A DNA stretch of 64,000 nt from a virus. Position 1 is the stretch's first letter, and every line of letters starts with the position of its first letter. Made by a program: the position numbers and the translations under genes. The stretch lies in the IMG/VR virus record IMGVR_UViG_3300043427_003220, positions 62,001 through 126,000 of that record. One strand, 5' to 3'. Below are positions 41,668 through 49,670 of this stretch, piece by piece. Below the pieces are notes generated by a model. That model ran no database searches, was not told where the DNA came from, and was given only the letters and a program-made list of their open reading frames with translations.

Positions 41668-44090
41668 ATTTAAGACACTTTCATCGTAGCAACACCGAAG
41701 AATACCAACGTGAGCTGCAAGAGTTGTTTAATCATAAACTAGCATTGGCAAGGTCTTTAAAAGCACTGACCGCTGAGCACGAAGAACTACAAAAAGTCAT
41801 CTTTAGAAACGGCACGCACTACCCTGAATCAACTGACCGTGTAGGCACTCCTCATCCAGAGTTGCGTCATCTTATCGTACATCAAGCAAGAAACGGTAAG
41901 CATGTTTGGTCGTACCATCCAGAACTCAGTAGAATTCACGACAGAAACTTGATACAACTTATGGGCGGTCAAAAGATTGCCGGCAGAAACAATGTGCAAC
42001 TCCCAAATAGACTAGCGTCTTTACAAAAACCGACGGTTTCAGCAGTTAGAAGTTTTGCTAATGATTTGATAAACAATCCAGACAGACACGTCATGTCTGC
42101 CAACACAGACCCAACCAAGCCAAAAGATCATTCAGAAATGCGCGTAAGGCATCTTATTAGTGCATTGACTGGCTCTGATGGATATGAGATAAAAGACCAC
42201 CCAGAAGGGTTTGAAGTTTATGCGCCTCGTCACTCCAAGTCTCAAAAGGCAGACGACATTGCAACTCGTTGGATTTACAACGCTGCTAAAAAAGACTTAA
42301 GGTCTGAAAGAATTTATCCGAAAAGTCCAAATGGAGGCAGTTATGGAACAAAATTTGGAAAATCAATTAGACCCAGACCTTCCAGCAATCTTGGAAGAAG
42401 ACAAACTGATGCAAGAAAGTCTGCAGCTCAAAGACCCCGGTCTTCTAAAGACATTGTGGGTAAGACTGAAGTTGCTTCTAAGCTTTTGAAAGCCGAAGAC
42501 GAAGCGGGCATGACCGCATATCCATTAAAAGATGGATATTCGCTGCACCACGAAACTTCATCTAATGGCTATGACATCTGGAGTATTGGCCATAATGGCC
42601 AAAGAGCAGGTTCATTTATGATTTGTACAGATGAGGGACGCAGGGGCCGCCCGTTTGTCAGTTGGGCAGGAGTAGACAAGCCTCACCGTGGCAAAGGGAT
42701 TGGAGCTGCAGTTTATAAGACTTTGGCTGTACACTATGGTGGTTTAGACAGCGACAGAAACTCAACGTCCGTTGACGCTATCAAGGCGTGGCGTCGTGCT
42801 GGCGGTAGGCAGCTCAAAATTAAAACGGCTTTTGGTGAACCTAGATACACTTTGGAAGGAGACAAGAAAAGACCCCCTATTGTGTGGAATGAAGATTTAG
42901 ACAAAGCACAGGAATTAAATAAAAAATCGCCAAAGCCTTTAAAGGGGCTTCATGCTGAGGCGGCAAAGTACAATAATTTTAATGATTTTAAAAAAGCATT
43001 TTTAAACGAAATAAAACATGGAACATACTGGCATGTAACTGATAACCCTAATTTTCAAATAGACCCAAAAACTGGGCCACGAGATATGACTTCCCTTGGG
43101 ATGGGCAAAAAAGATACTGGCGCGTTAATGATGACCTCGCATCTTGAACATTGGGTTGATTTTTATGGCAAAAAAAATCGACCTTATGCTGCTCTTATAG
43201 ATATGTCCGATGTACACCCAGATGACTACAAACAGGTAAATCGGGGTTTTGGTAATGAATTTTATGTAAAAAATTCGCAAAAAGCTAAAACTATAAAAGT
43301 AATGCCGGTTGATGAAGCCATTAAATACAATCAAAAACAACGCAAAAAAATGCCTCAAAATGAAGAAGAGCTAAGAAATCTTTATGAAAGTGTTCATAAA
43401 CAAAACTCATCTAAGTCTCAAAATTTAGAGAAAACTCGCGGAACTTTGACATTTCCTAAAGTTCTTCCTAAAGATACTCGTCCAGAAGAAAACGTAAAGC
43501 AAATCCCTAAAGACGAAAAGGCTCACCCGATGCACGGCGGGCTATATGAAGTCAAACCTGCTCAAGAGCAGTTCTTACACACAATGGTTCAGGGCATCCC
43601 TGCTGAAGAACAGTACCGAGCCATCACAAGCATTAAAAACCAAATACAGCAAGGAACCATGGGCATCTACCATCCCAAGCAAGAGAAGGCGTTTGCTTTG
43701 GATTCAGATTATTATGTAAAGGCTCATGAAGCCATTCATGCAATGGTTGATAAGGTGGCAAAGCGCCTCAAGGCTCCCTCAACGGATGAAGTTTATCATC
43801 GGATGAACACCCTTATCCACCAAGACGATGTGCCTGTCTTAAAGCACATGCTCATGACCTTTGGTTACCCTGTAAGCAGCCATCATAGGGAACTCATTCC
43901 GTTCATTCACTCAATTTTGCATGACAGAGAAATGAGAAATCATTATATTGAACACCTAAAGCTTTATCGCAATAATTTCGATATAGAGAAGCGTAGAAAA
44001 GACATTCAGCGTTTAGGCAGAACTTGGAATGCTATTCTACAGACAGGCAAGAGAGTGTCTCAGCTATCAGATTTACCTAAAGAGGTGTGA
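41664..44090 (+). CDS. Giant multidomain polyvalent protein P2 (GNAT, ART-like, HExxH)
   Basis: 808 aa. ATG 41664 overlaps the P1 stop (ATGA). Order: N-terminal tag copy 4 (ARSLKALTAEHEELQK, residue 30); an uncharacterised part with HLIVHQARNGKHVWSYHP; an Arg/Ser/Lys-rich linker (230-270); a GNAT acetyltransferase-like domain (about 290-390) with the acetyl-CoA loop PHRGKGIGAAVYK (R342); tag-like copy 5 (KSPKPLKGLHAEAAKYN); a domain starting YWHVTDNPNF (456), an ART-like pattern; and a C-terminal part with HEAIH at 688-692, a zincin-type zinc motif. Three different enzyme-like domains in one phage protein suggest an injected effector set. Activities are predicted from motifs only. Confidence 0.7.
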   Translation: MNLRHFHRSNTEEYQRELQELFNHKLALARSLKALTAEHEELQKVIFRNGTHYPESTDRVGTPHPELRHLIVHQARNGKHVWSYHPELSRIHDRNLIQLMGGQKIAGRNNVQLPNRLASLQKPTVSAVRSFANDLINNPDRHVMSANTDPTKPKDHSEMRVRHLISALTGSDGYEIKDHPEGFEVYAPRHSKSQKADDIATRWIYNAAKKDLRSERIYPKSPNGGSYGTKFGKSIRPRPSSNLGRRQTDARKSAAQRPRSSKDIVGKTEVASKLLKAEDEAGMTAYPLKDGYSLHHETSSNGYDIWSIGHNGQRAGSFMICTDEGRRGRPFVSWAGVDKPHRGKGIGAAVYKTLAVHYGGLDSDRNSTSVDAIKAWRRAGGRQLKIKTAFGEPRYTLEGDKKRPPIVWNEDLDKAQELNKKSPKPLKGLHAEAAKYNNFNDFKKAFLNEIKHGTYWHVTDNPNFQIDPKTGPRDMTSLGMGKKDTGALMMTSHLEHWVDFYGKKNRPYAALIDMSDVHPDDYKQVNRGFGNEFYVKNSQKAKTIKVMPVDEAIKYNQKQRKKMPQNEEELRNLYESVHKQNSSKSQNLEKTRGTLTFPKVLPKDTRPEENVKQIPKDEKAHPMHGGLYEVKPAQEQFLHTMVQGIPAEEQYRAITSIKNQIQQGTMGIYHPKQEKAFALDSDYYVKAHEAIHAMVDKVAKRLKAPSTDEVYHRMNTLIHQDDVPVLKHMLMTFGYPVSSHHRELIPFIHSILHDREMRNHYIEHLKLYRNNFDIEKRRKDIQRLGRTWNAILQTGKRVSQLSDLPKEV
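41751..41795 (+). repeat. KSLKALTAEYERL-type tag, copy 4
   Basis: Encodes RSLKALTAEHEELQK near the N-terminus of P2, so the tag is shared between two genes. Confidence 0.7.
42924..42974 (+). repeat. Possible diverged tag, copy 5
   Basis: Encodes KSPKPLKGLHAEAAKYN between the GNAT-like and ART-like parts of P2. The K-S-x-K-x-L-x-x-L-x-A-E frame is kept but the rest has diverged. Confidence 0.4.
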
Positions 44091-44092
44091 TT

Positions 44093-44494
44093 GTGAAGAG
44101 TTTTTTAAGATGTCTAACATATAAAAATGATTATAGTTTTTGTATAGAAGACGGCGTCTTAAAAGACTCTTTTCTTAATATTAAGATAAACCCCAATCCT
44201 TCTATGCTCTTTGCCGAGATGCTTACTGAGTGTTTGTGGAATGTCTGTAGGGTTGATTTTGACTTTATGATAACTTCTTTGACTCCTCCTACAAATGAAA
44301 ATATAGTTAATGATTTTAATAACATAACAAAAACTTGTTATTTAAGACACACAGTAGGCGACCAAGAAACCTACTATCACCTTAAAGACAACTCTCTCTA
44401 TTTGTTTGATAAGCCAAACGAGCCAGTTAAAATAACAGAGCTATTACTGATTGACGGCGATTGGACGATTGTTAAAGAGCAGGACTGCAGATGA
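44093..44494 (+). CDS. Hypothetical protein between P2 and the ART-NUDIX gene
   Basis: 133 aa. GTG 44093 is preferred to GTG 44087 since AGAGG then has normal spacing; both are in frame. The protein is alpha/beta with five cysteines, and a final half rich in aromatic strands (YYHLKDNSLYLFDKPNEP, LLLIDGDWTIVKEQD). The stop overlaps the next start (ATGA). No family is recognised. Its coupling on both sides implies that it belongs with the multidomain proteins, perhaps as an immunity or chaperone partner. Confidence 0.5.
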   Translation: MKSFLRCLTYKNDYSFCIEDGVLKDSFLNIKINPNPSMLFAEMLTECLWNVCRVDFDFMITSLTPPTNENIVNDFNNITKTCYLRHTVGDQETYYHLKDNSLYLFDKPNEPVKITELLLIDGDWTIVKEQDCR

Positions 44495-46104
44495 AAAAAC
44501 TTCTTGAAATTATTGACGAAGTTGCAAAAGAGCATGGGCTTGAATGGTACAAGCCACATAGCGCCGAACCTATCAAAAAATCCTCCGACCCTCTTGCCCC
44601 TCTTATTCAGCAAGCCAAAGCAAATCTTGCTGCAGTTCATAAAGTCGCTTCTCAAGAGCCACGCCCAATGTTGTTTGGCGGTAAGAACGGCTCTGGCCGT
44701 CATGGTTTTGTGTCTTTAGACCCATCCAAACCCAACCAATGGCGTGTCACTCACTTTGTTAAGGGCAAGCCTTCAGGGCACACAGAGGCAGATAGCTTTA
44801 GCGATGCAATTGAAAAGGCTCACAGCTATGGCTACAATGTATCCAAAGAATTATCTGAAGAAGATATGAGTAAGACTGAAGACTTAGAAAAAAACACAAA
44901 TAAAATATCGCCAAGCTTTGCACACATTAAAAATATTGATAATTTTGATGACTTTACTCAATCCGTAAAAAAATTGCCAGAAACAACCAAAAAAGAAATA
45001 ATAAATTATCAAGAAGAGTATAATAAAAATCCCCCACTTTCTTCAAATGAAGAACTTTACTATCACGGAACTCCTTTTTTTAATGAAATTAAAGAAGGTG
45101 GATTTAAGAATACAGAAGGAGGTAGGGCCGGATTCTTAGGTTTTGTGCATAAGGTGCAAAATTTAGGAAACTATTTCAGCAATGACAAAAGATTAGCGCA
45201 CTATTATGGCTCTGACCGAGCGTCTCATCATACTAACAATTCTAATAATTATGAAGTATTATCGGTCAAAGTAAATAAAGGAAACTGCTTAGACCTGACA
45301 GAACCAAAAGTTAAGATACCAACAGCGATAAAAAAATTAGGTCTTAAAAAACTACAGCAATATGATGGGCTGTTACGCTCTCATTTTATTAGAGGTAAAG
45401 ACATGGTTGTTTTACTAGATGACCCTGATTTTGTTAAAAGTTTAACCAATCATGGATACGATAGCGTCAAATTTAAAGAAGACAAAGGTATTTTAAAAAA
45501 TGCTAATAGTTCTGGACATACTTTATTCGTAATGAACCCTAATAAATTGAAAGTTCATAAACCTATCCGTACCTTAAGAGACATGTTTAATCATTTTAAA
45601 GAGTTGTTTGAAGAAGATATGGAACAGGACAAAATGAAAAAATCCGAAGACTTCTCTCGTGTATCTTCTGTTGTTGTTGCTACCGACGACAAGATGTTGA
45701 TGCTCCAGCGCCGCGACAATAACAAGTGGACATTCCCCGGTGGTCATTTAAATGACACAGAAACTCACCTTGAGGGAGCTGTTAGAGAGCTATGGGAAGA
45801 GGCTGGCATCAGAGCTAACCCAGATGAAATGATTCTTCTTGGAAACAAGAAGACTTTTCAAAATAAAGACATTCACGTTTATCTTTATAAAGTAAACTCA
45901 GAAGTCAAACCATCAGCCGCCAATGACCCAGACAAAGAAGCCCAGAAGTTTGCATGGTTGCCGCATGTACTGCCAGAAGATATTAAAGAAAACCTCTATA
46001 TCCCCGTTGGAGACAACTCTTCATTGTCGTTGTTTTCGGTATGGTTGTTGAGACAAAAGACGAATAAACTCAAAAAGTTGGTTGAGGCTAAGAAATCAGT
46101 TTAA
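44491..46104 (+). CDS. ADP-ribosyltransferase-like / NUDIX hydrolase fusion protein
   Basis: 537 aa. N-terminus MKKLLEIIDEVAKEHGLEWY, then a small domain with HGFVSLDPSKPNQWRVTHF (about 65-125). At about 185-370 there is an ART-like domain: YYHGTPFFNEIKEGG (H192), NYFSNDKRLAHYYG (Y228), a GYDSVKF turn and a final LFVMNPNKLKV, the pattern of H-Y-type phage ART-like domains. At about 395-525 there is a NUDIX domain with a complete box at 418-440: G, E424, R432-E-L-W-E-E437-x-G-I. NUDIX enzymes cut NDP-X compounds including ADP-ribose and NAD-type caps. Fusion of an ADP-ribose-transferring and an ADP-ribose-hydrolysing module suggests a linked activity on one target; that is inference. The 3' end overlaps the converging gene by 9 bp. 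Confidence 0.8.
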   Translation: MKKLLEIIDEVAKEHGLEWYKPHSAEPIKKSSDPLAPLIQQAKANLAAVHKVASQEPRPMLFGGKNGSGRHGFVSLDPSKPNQWRVTHFVKGKPSGHTEADSFSDAIEKAHSYGYNVSKELSEEDMSKTEDLEKNTNKISPSFAHIKNIDNFDDFTQSVKKLPETTKKEIINYQEEYNKNPPLSSNEELYYHGTPFFNEIKEGGFKNTEGGRAGFLGFVHKVQNLGNYFSNDKRLAHYYGSDRASHHTNNSNNYEVLSVKVNKGNCLDLTEPKVKIPTAIKKLGLKKLQQYDGLLRSHFIRGKDMVVLLDDPDFVKSLTNHGYDSVKFKEDKGILKNANSSGHTLFVMNPNKLKVHKPIRTLRDMFNHFKELFEEDMEQDKMKKSEDFSRVSSVVVATDDKMLMLQRRDNNKWTFPGGHLNDTETHLEGAVRELWEEAGIRANPDEMILLGNKKTFQNKDIHVYLYKVNSEVKPSAANDPDKEAQKFAWLPHVLPEDIKENLYIPVGDNSSLSLFSVWLLRQKTNKLKKLVEAKKSV

Positions 46105-46305
46105 GTCGTCTTTATCGTTTGGCCTATTTTCAATCGCTCTAATAAGCCTAACAGCAAAATGCTTATGAAAATCGTGGTTTGTTTGATTGGCGGGATTTTT
46201 AGCTAACGCATCTAGATAGGCAGTCAAAATATCCTTAGCGACTTTGTTGTCATCTTGGATTCTTTTGATAAGAGACTCGTCAATTTTATAAGTTGTTTGA
46301 TTCAT
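46096..46305 (-). CDS. Small helical protein
   Basis: 69 aa (MNQTTYKIDESLIKRIQDDNKVAKDI...). Charged and mainly helical, with no motif recognised. The start is adjacent to the end of the lipoprotein gene, with which it forms the end of the minus-strand operon. Its stop region overlaps the end of the ART-NUDIX gene on the other strand. Confidence 0.5.
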   Translation of the reverse strand: MNQTTYKIDESLIKRIQDDNKVAKDILTAYLDALAKNPANQTNHDFHKHFAVRLIRAIENRPNDKDDLN

Positions 46306-46925
46306 TTATTTTTCTTTAGTTGATTGTCTTGAATATGATAATCGGCTGCGCGATATTTAACAATATCCTTTCCGTAGATATACCACTCTCCATTATTTTT
46401 TTGAATATTTTCAAGCAACTCTGCGTGAGTCATCCCCATTCTGTTTGCCGCTCGCTTTAGCAAATAAGTCTCTTGAACAAACCCTTCTAGGCCAGCCAAA
46501 AATGCCTCGGTGACTGGAATGGTTCCGTTTCCAAAAGAAATAGAATGGTGGTGAGTCATAAGCAATGTTCTGTCTAGATATACTCTTACAGTGCAGGCTT
46601 CGTAAATTTCAAACGCTGCGCTCATTGCTGTATCAGCAACGCAAATGGTTTTAAACCCACTCATAGTATTCATAATACTTTCGGCAGCATCAACCATTCC
46701 ACCGTTGCTGTTGATATAGATAAGCAAGGTGTCTCCGGCTTTCATTTTTTCTGTGCGGCCCTTAAGGTTGTCGTCTACATACCAGTTAATTTCGCCGCTC
46801 ATATTAAACATGGCTTGTTTATTGGTTTGCAACTCAGCCAAGACTTCTTGAGGTATCTCTGGATTGGGTTTAGATTTTCCACAAGCGGCTAAAATCATTA
46901 AAAATATCAAAAAAAGTTTTTTCAT
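46302..46925 (-). CDS. Lipoprotein with ClpP/SppA-type protease fold
   Basis: 207 aa. ATG 46925 is chosen because MKKLFLIFLMILAACGKS is a textbook lipoprotein signal (lipobox LAAC, Cys15). The body follows the Clp-protease fold: LLIYINSNGGMVDAAESIMNTM (oxyanion region), then CVADTAMSAAFEIYEAC with a Ser (S102) in the nucleophile position, and LLMTHHHSISF with the His (H125 or H126). The Asp position is Glu180 (NGEWYIYG). It should be anchored in the cell envelope. A close relative is encoded at 55162. The role could be cleavage of envelope proteins or protection against other phages; this is inference. Confidence 0.72.
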   Translation of the reverse strand: MKKLFLIFLMILAACGKSKPNPEIPQEVLAELQTNKQAMFNMSGEINWYVDDNLKGRTEKMKAGDTLLIYINSNGGMVDAAESIMNTMSGFKTICVADTAMSAAFEIYEACTVRVYLDRTLLMTHHHSISFGNGTIPVTEAFLAGLEGFVQETYLLKRAANRMGMTHAELLENIQKNNGEWYIYGKDIVKYRAADYHIQDNQLKKNK

Positions 46926-47482
46926 TTTTTGTATCTCAATGGGTAGAAGACAGAGTGAACTATTTGAATACACTGCTCTTTTGTTAGTATTTTATTATCC
47001 ATCAAAGTAAATACGGCATTTCTTGCTGCAATTGATGGGGTCCATGATAAACACATATGAACAACATTCAGCAGCGACTTTTCTTCGTCTGAAAGTAGTT
47101 CTCTATACAATTCCATGCTCTTTTCTAACTGTTCTCTTATAGACGCAATTTGACCGTCGAGTTCACGGCGTTCTTTGATATTTTGCTTTAAGACTCTTTC
47201 TATTCTTTTTGCAACCAACAAATCAACACTGAGTCTTTTTTCTACTTTTTTCAAACAAATCAACAATATACGTCTAGCTGCGTAATTGTCTAAAAAATTA
47301 CCTGACAATACAATGTCTATTTTGTCTAAAGAATCGACATTTGGCAACTTAAGAAAATCAACTATTGTGCCGCTCCATGTTGAGTCCAGTTGTTTCCAGA
47401 TTCGAGGGCCTGATTCAGAAATATAATACACATCGTATCTATTAATTTTTCTAGATGTGTCTAGTAGTTGACTCTCTTTCAT
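46922..47482 (-). CDS. Hypothetical helical protein
   Basis: 186 aa from ATG 47482. The longer frame would begin with TTG inside the previous gene. The stop overlaps the lipoprotein start (ATGA), so the two are translationally coupled. The middle is a predicted coiled coil (RIERVLKQNIKERRELDGQIASIREQLEKSMELYRELL). No domain family is recognised. Tight coupling suggests that it works with the lipoprotein. Confidence 0.5.
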   Translation of the reverse strand: MKESQLLDTSRKINRYDVYYISESGPRIWKQLDSTWSGTIVDFLKLPNVDSLDKIDIVLSGNFLDNYAARRILLICLKKVEKRLSVDLLVAKRIERVLKQNIKERRELDGQIASIREQLEKSMELYRELLSDEEKSLLNVVHMCLSWTPSIAARNAVFTLMDNKILTKEQCIQIVHSVFYPLRYKK

Positions 47483-47486
47483 AAAA

Positions 47487-47702
47487 TTACTTTTTAGCGC
47501 CCTTCTTCTTTTTAGGTTCAATCAATACGACTTTGTCTTCTAATATATCAACGGCCATCTGAGCGGGCATTGAAAGCCATACAAACCCGCCGTCTTCTGT
47601 ATAAATAGAACAGTGTTCTTTGCGGGTTAGGACTCGACAGACTTTTTCTGAATTTAGCCAGACCTCGTTTCCATCGCTGTCCACAAACTTAATTAACTTC
47701 AT
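47487..47702 (-). CDS. Small beta protein with basic tail
   Basis: 71 aa (MKLIKFVDSDGNEVWLNSEKV ... VVLIEPKKKKGAKK). A small beta fold with D-x-D-G-N-E and a Lys-rich C-terminus that may bind nucleic acid. The ATG overlaps the end of the preceding minus-strand gene. The function is unknown. Confidence 0.5.
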   Translation of the reverse strand: MKLIKFVDSDGNEVWLNSEKVCRVLTRKEHCSIYTEDGGFVWLSMPAQMAVDILEDKVVLIEPKKKKGAKK

Positions 47703-48052
47703 TTCTTGCCTCTTTTCTTTCTCTTAGTGGCGTAATCGTCTTCTGGGTCATAATCAGCATATTTTTCATAAACGTCTATATCTTCTTCTGCTTCTTGTTC
47801 TCTATATCCCGGAGACTTGTAATCTTTTAACTTATCGTCTTTTTTAAGCTCATTTTTAGTTGGCTCTACCTTTTTAACTATTACCACTTCTGCTCCGCCG
47901 GGTACAATCCTAACCTCTTGATTTGGGAAGCGATACCTGACGTTTTCTAAGAATTCCTCTATTGTCTCGTTTTCCCTTTCCCACTTACAGTCAAAGATTT
48001 CAACAATCGTTCTGCCAGTAATACACGCATGTTGCCTGTTAAAAACCTTCAA
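47699..48052 (-). CDS. Hypothetical charged protein
   Basis: 117 aa, TTG start supported by AGGAG 7 nt upstream. The N-terminal half is alpha/beta (TGRTIVEIFDCKWERENETIEEF); the C-terminal half is highly charged (EEDIDVYEKYADYDPEDDYATKRKKRGKK), probably disordered. No family is recognised. Confidence 0.45.
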   Translation of the reverse strand: MKVFNRQHACITGRTIVEIFDCKWERENETIEEFLENVRYRFPNQEVRIVPGGAEVVIVKKVEPTKNELKKDDKLKDYKSPGYREQEAEEDIDVYEKYADYDPEDDYATKRKKRGKK

Positions 48053-48088
48053 TTCATTCTCCTAGTAGAAGGTTAATTTATATCTATT

Positions 48089-48358
48089 TTATTCAGGAAA
48101 CGAGCGTTTTATCCCCACATCAATAATATTAAGCACTTGTTCTTTGGTCATCTGGCCATTTTTGAGGCATTCTAAGACATGTAATAAAATACACGCCATT
48201 GCTTCATTTCTTATATTTTGGTTCTTGATAGCATTCATTCTATTGGCAAAGTCATTCGATAATAGACTCACCAAAATTGAAAGTTGGTCAACTTTTTTCT
48301 CTCTTTTTGTCTTTTTTTCATTAATATCAATTACTTTCATAAGTTGCTTTAAAAGCAT
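48089..48358 (-). CDS. Small helical protein, first gene of the operon
   Basis: 89 aa with AAAGAAAGGAGT before ATG. Helical and basic at the N-terminus (KVIDINEKKTKREKKVDQL), with three cys/met-containing helices. Divergent from the lysozyme gene; the 115-nt gap between them holds the lysis promoter. No family is recognised. Confidence 0.5.
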   Translation of the reverse strand: MLLKQLMKVIDINEKKTKREKKVDQLSILVSLLSNDFANRMNAIKNQNIRNEAMACILLHVLECLKNGQMTKEQVLNIIDVGIKRSFPE

Positions 48359-48403
48359 ACTCCTTTCTTTTACAGAGCGTAAAATGGCAAAAGGCTAGTT
48401 AAT

Positions 48404-48432
48404 TTGACATTTAGCCAAGTTATGGCCATAAT
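48404..48432 (+). promoter_or_regulatory. Consensus sigma70 promoter of the lysis genes
   Basis: TTGACA (48404-48409), exactly 17 nt of spacer, CATAAT (48427-48432). The expected transcription start is about 35 nt before the lysozyme ATG. It is the best host-type promoter in the window and differs from the TAAAAT elements before the structural units. Confidence 0.78.
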
Positions 48433-48473
48433 TCCTCCTATGGCAACTTTATAGTAATTGAAAGGACTACGCA

Positions 48474-49058
48474 ATGGAAAAGAAAATTTTAGAAGCGGCC
48501 CTTCCTTTGGTGAAGGCTTATGAAGGATGTAAGCTAAAAGCATACAAGTGCCCTGCCGATGTTTGGACTATTGGTTGGGGACAGACAGGCAAAGACATCA
48601 AAGAAGGCGTTGTGTGGACTCAGGAGCAGGCCGACGCTGCGCTGGAAAAGAGTCTGTCTGAGTTTGCCGAAGGTGTGCTGAAGTTGATTAAGGTTAGACT
48701 CAGACCAGAACAGCTCGGCGCTCTCGTTTCGTTTGCCTATAACGTCGGCTTGGGTAACCTATCTAAGTCCACTCTATTGAGGCTAGTAAACGAAGGCAAG
48801 GACACAGACGCTGTTGTTGCTCAATTCCTTGTATGGAATAAGGCCGGTGGTAAGCCGCTATTGGGGCTTTTGTACAGACGAGTCTCAGAAGCATTGATGT
48901 ATTCCACCGGAACATTCAAAAGATTTAATAACTTAGAAGAAATTAAACCCTATATGAATGTTTCTAATGAATTGTTGCCGCCAAAAGAAGAGCCTAAAAA
49001 ATCCGTTGAAAAAGTACCAACAACTTCAAAACCTAAAACACCTAAAAAGAAAGCCTAA
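48474..49058 (+). CDS. GH24 phage lysozyme (endolysin)
   Basis: 194 aa, GAAAGGAC upstream. T4-lysozyme-type (GH24) muramidase that cuts the sugar backbone of peptidoglycan. Residues 10-32 hold the active site: E17 (YEGCKLKAY), then C26 in the place of T4 Asp20, and T32 (VWTIGWG), with the family's spacing. Cys at the Asp place is found in other phage lysozymes and is compatible with activity in T4 lysozyme. The second lobe has QLGALVSFAYNVGLGNL and the RR of the C-terminal helix. There is no signal peptide, so a holin is needed. The last 35 residues are a Lys/Pro tail, longer than usual. Confidence 0.93.
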   Translation: MEKKILEAALPLVKAYEGCKLKAYKCPADVWTIGWGQTGKDIKEGVVWTQEQADAALEKSLSEFAEGVLKLIKVRLRPEQLGALVSFAYNVGLGNLSKSTLLRLVNEGKDTDAVVAQFLVWNKAGGKPLLGLLYRRVSEALMYSTGTFKRFNNLEEIKPYMNVSNELLPPKEEPKKSVEKVPTTSKPKTPKKKA

Positions 49059-49061
49059 ACA

Positions 49062-49670
49062 ATGTTGAAAGAACTTTATGAAAAAATCCCTGTATGGGGC
49101 AAAGTTGGAGCCGTAGCGTTGGTTGCTGGATACTTTATCGGAAGAAGTGCCGTACCTGTTCATACCGAAACGACTTCAGAAACTAAAAAAGAAACAAGTG
49201 AGTCTGAAAACAATAAAAAATCTGAAACTCATACAGAAGACAAAACAAAGACATCTGAAGAATCGTCTAAAAAGACTCAAGGGCCGATTAAGATTATTAC
49301 AAGAGAGACTAAACCAGACGGTACAAAAGTAGATAAGATTATTGTTATTGGACCTAAGACAGAAGAGAAGAACAAAAAAGAGACGGATAGTACAAAGAAA
49401 GAAGATAAAAAAGACGAATCTAGCAACAAAGACAAAAAATCTTCTGAAACAACCAAGCAGACAACAGTGACGCAGCCGCTTCCTTCGTATTCAGTCGGTG
49501 CTCACATCAAAGCACCTGTAGACGAAATTACATCCAACCACTTAAAGAAAGAGTTGGACGTAACCGCTGGATATAGGGTCTATAAGGGATTGTGGATTGA
49601 GGGAGTGGTATCTACCCCAATGGACTTTAAGAAGCCAGCAGTTGGAGTGGGCTTTAGGGTTGAGTTTTAA
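49062..49670 (+). CDS. Spanin-like membrane protein
   Basis: 202 aa, 3 nt after the lysozyme stop. A short cytoplasmic start, one membrane helix (VGAVALVAGYFIGRSAVPV), a long periplasmic stalk of Lys/Glu/Ser/Thr (about 35-150), and a C-terminal beta domain (SYSVGAHIKAP ... VTAGYRVYKGLWIEGVV ... VGVGFRVEF). A membrane anchor, extended charged stalk and envelope-interacting end next to the lysozyme fit a spanin, which disrupts the outer membrane at lysis. Sequence identity to a named spanin family is not claimed. Confidence 0.6.
   Translation: MLKELYEKIPVWGKVGAVALVAGYFIGRSAVPVHTETTSETKKETSESENNKKSETHTEDKTKTSEESSKKTQGPIKIITRETKPDGTKVDKIIVIGPKTEEKNKKETDSTKKEDKKDESSNKDKKSSETTKQTTVTQPLPSYSVGAHIKAPVDEITSNHLKKELDVTAGYRVYKGLWIEGVVSTPMDFKKPAVGVGFRVEF

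Noticed and set aside
48549-48570. Lysozyme inactive because Asp20 is replaced by Cys
   Set aside because: Glu17 and Thr32 are kept at correct spacing, and Cys at that position is compatible with activity in T4 lysozyme and is seen in other phage lysozymes.
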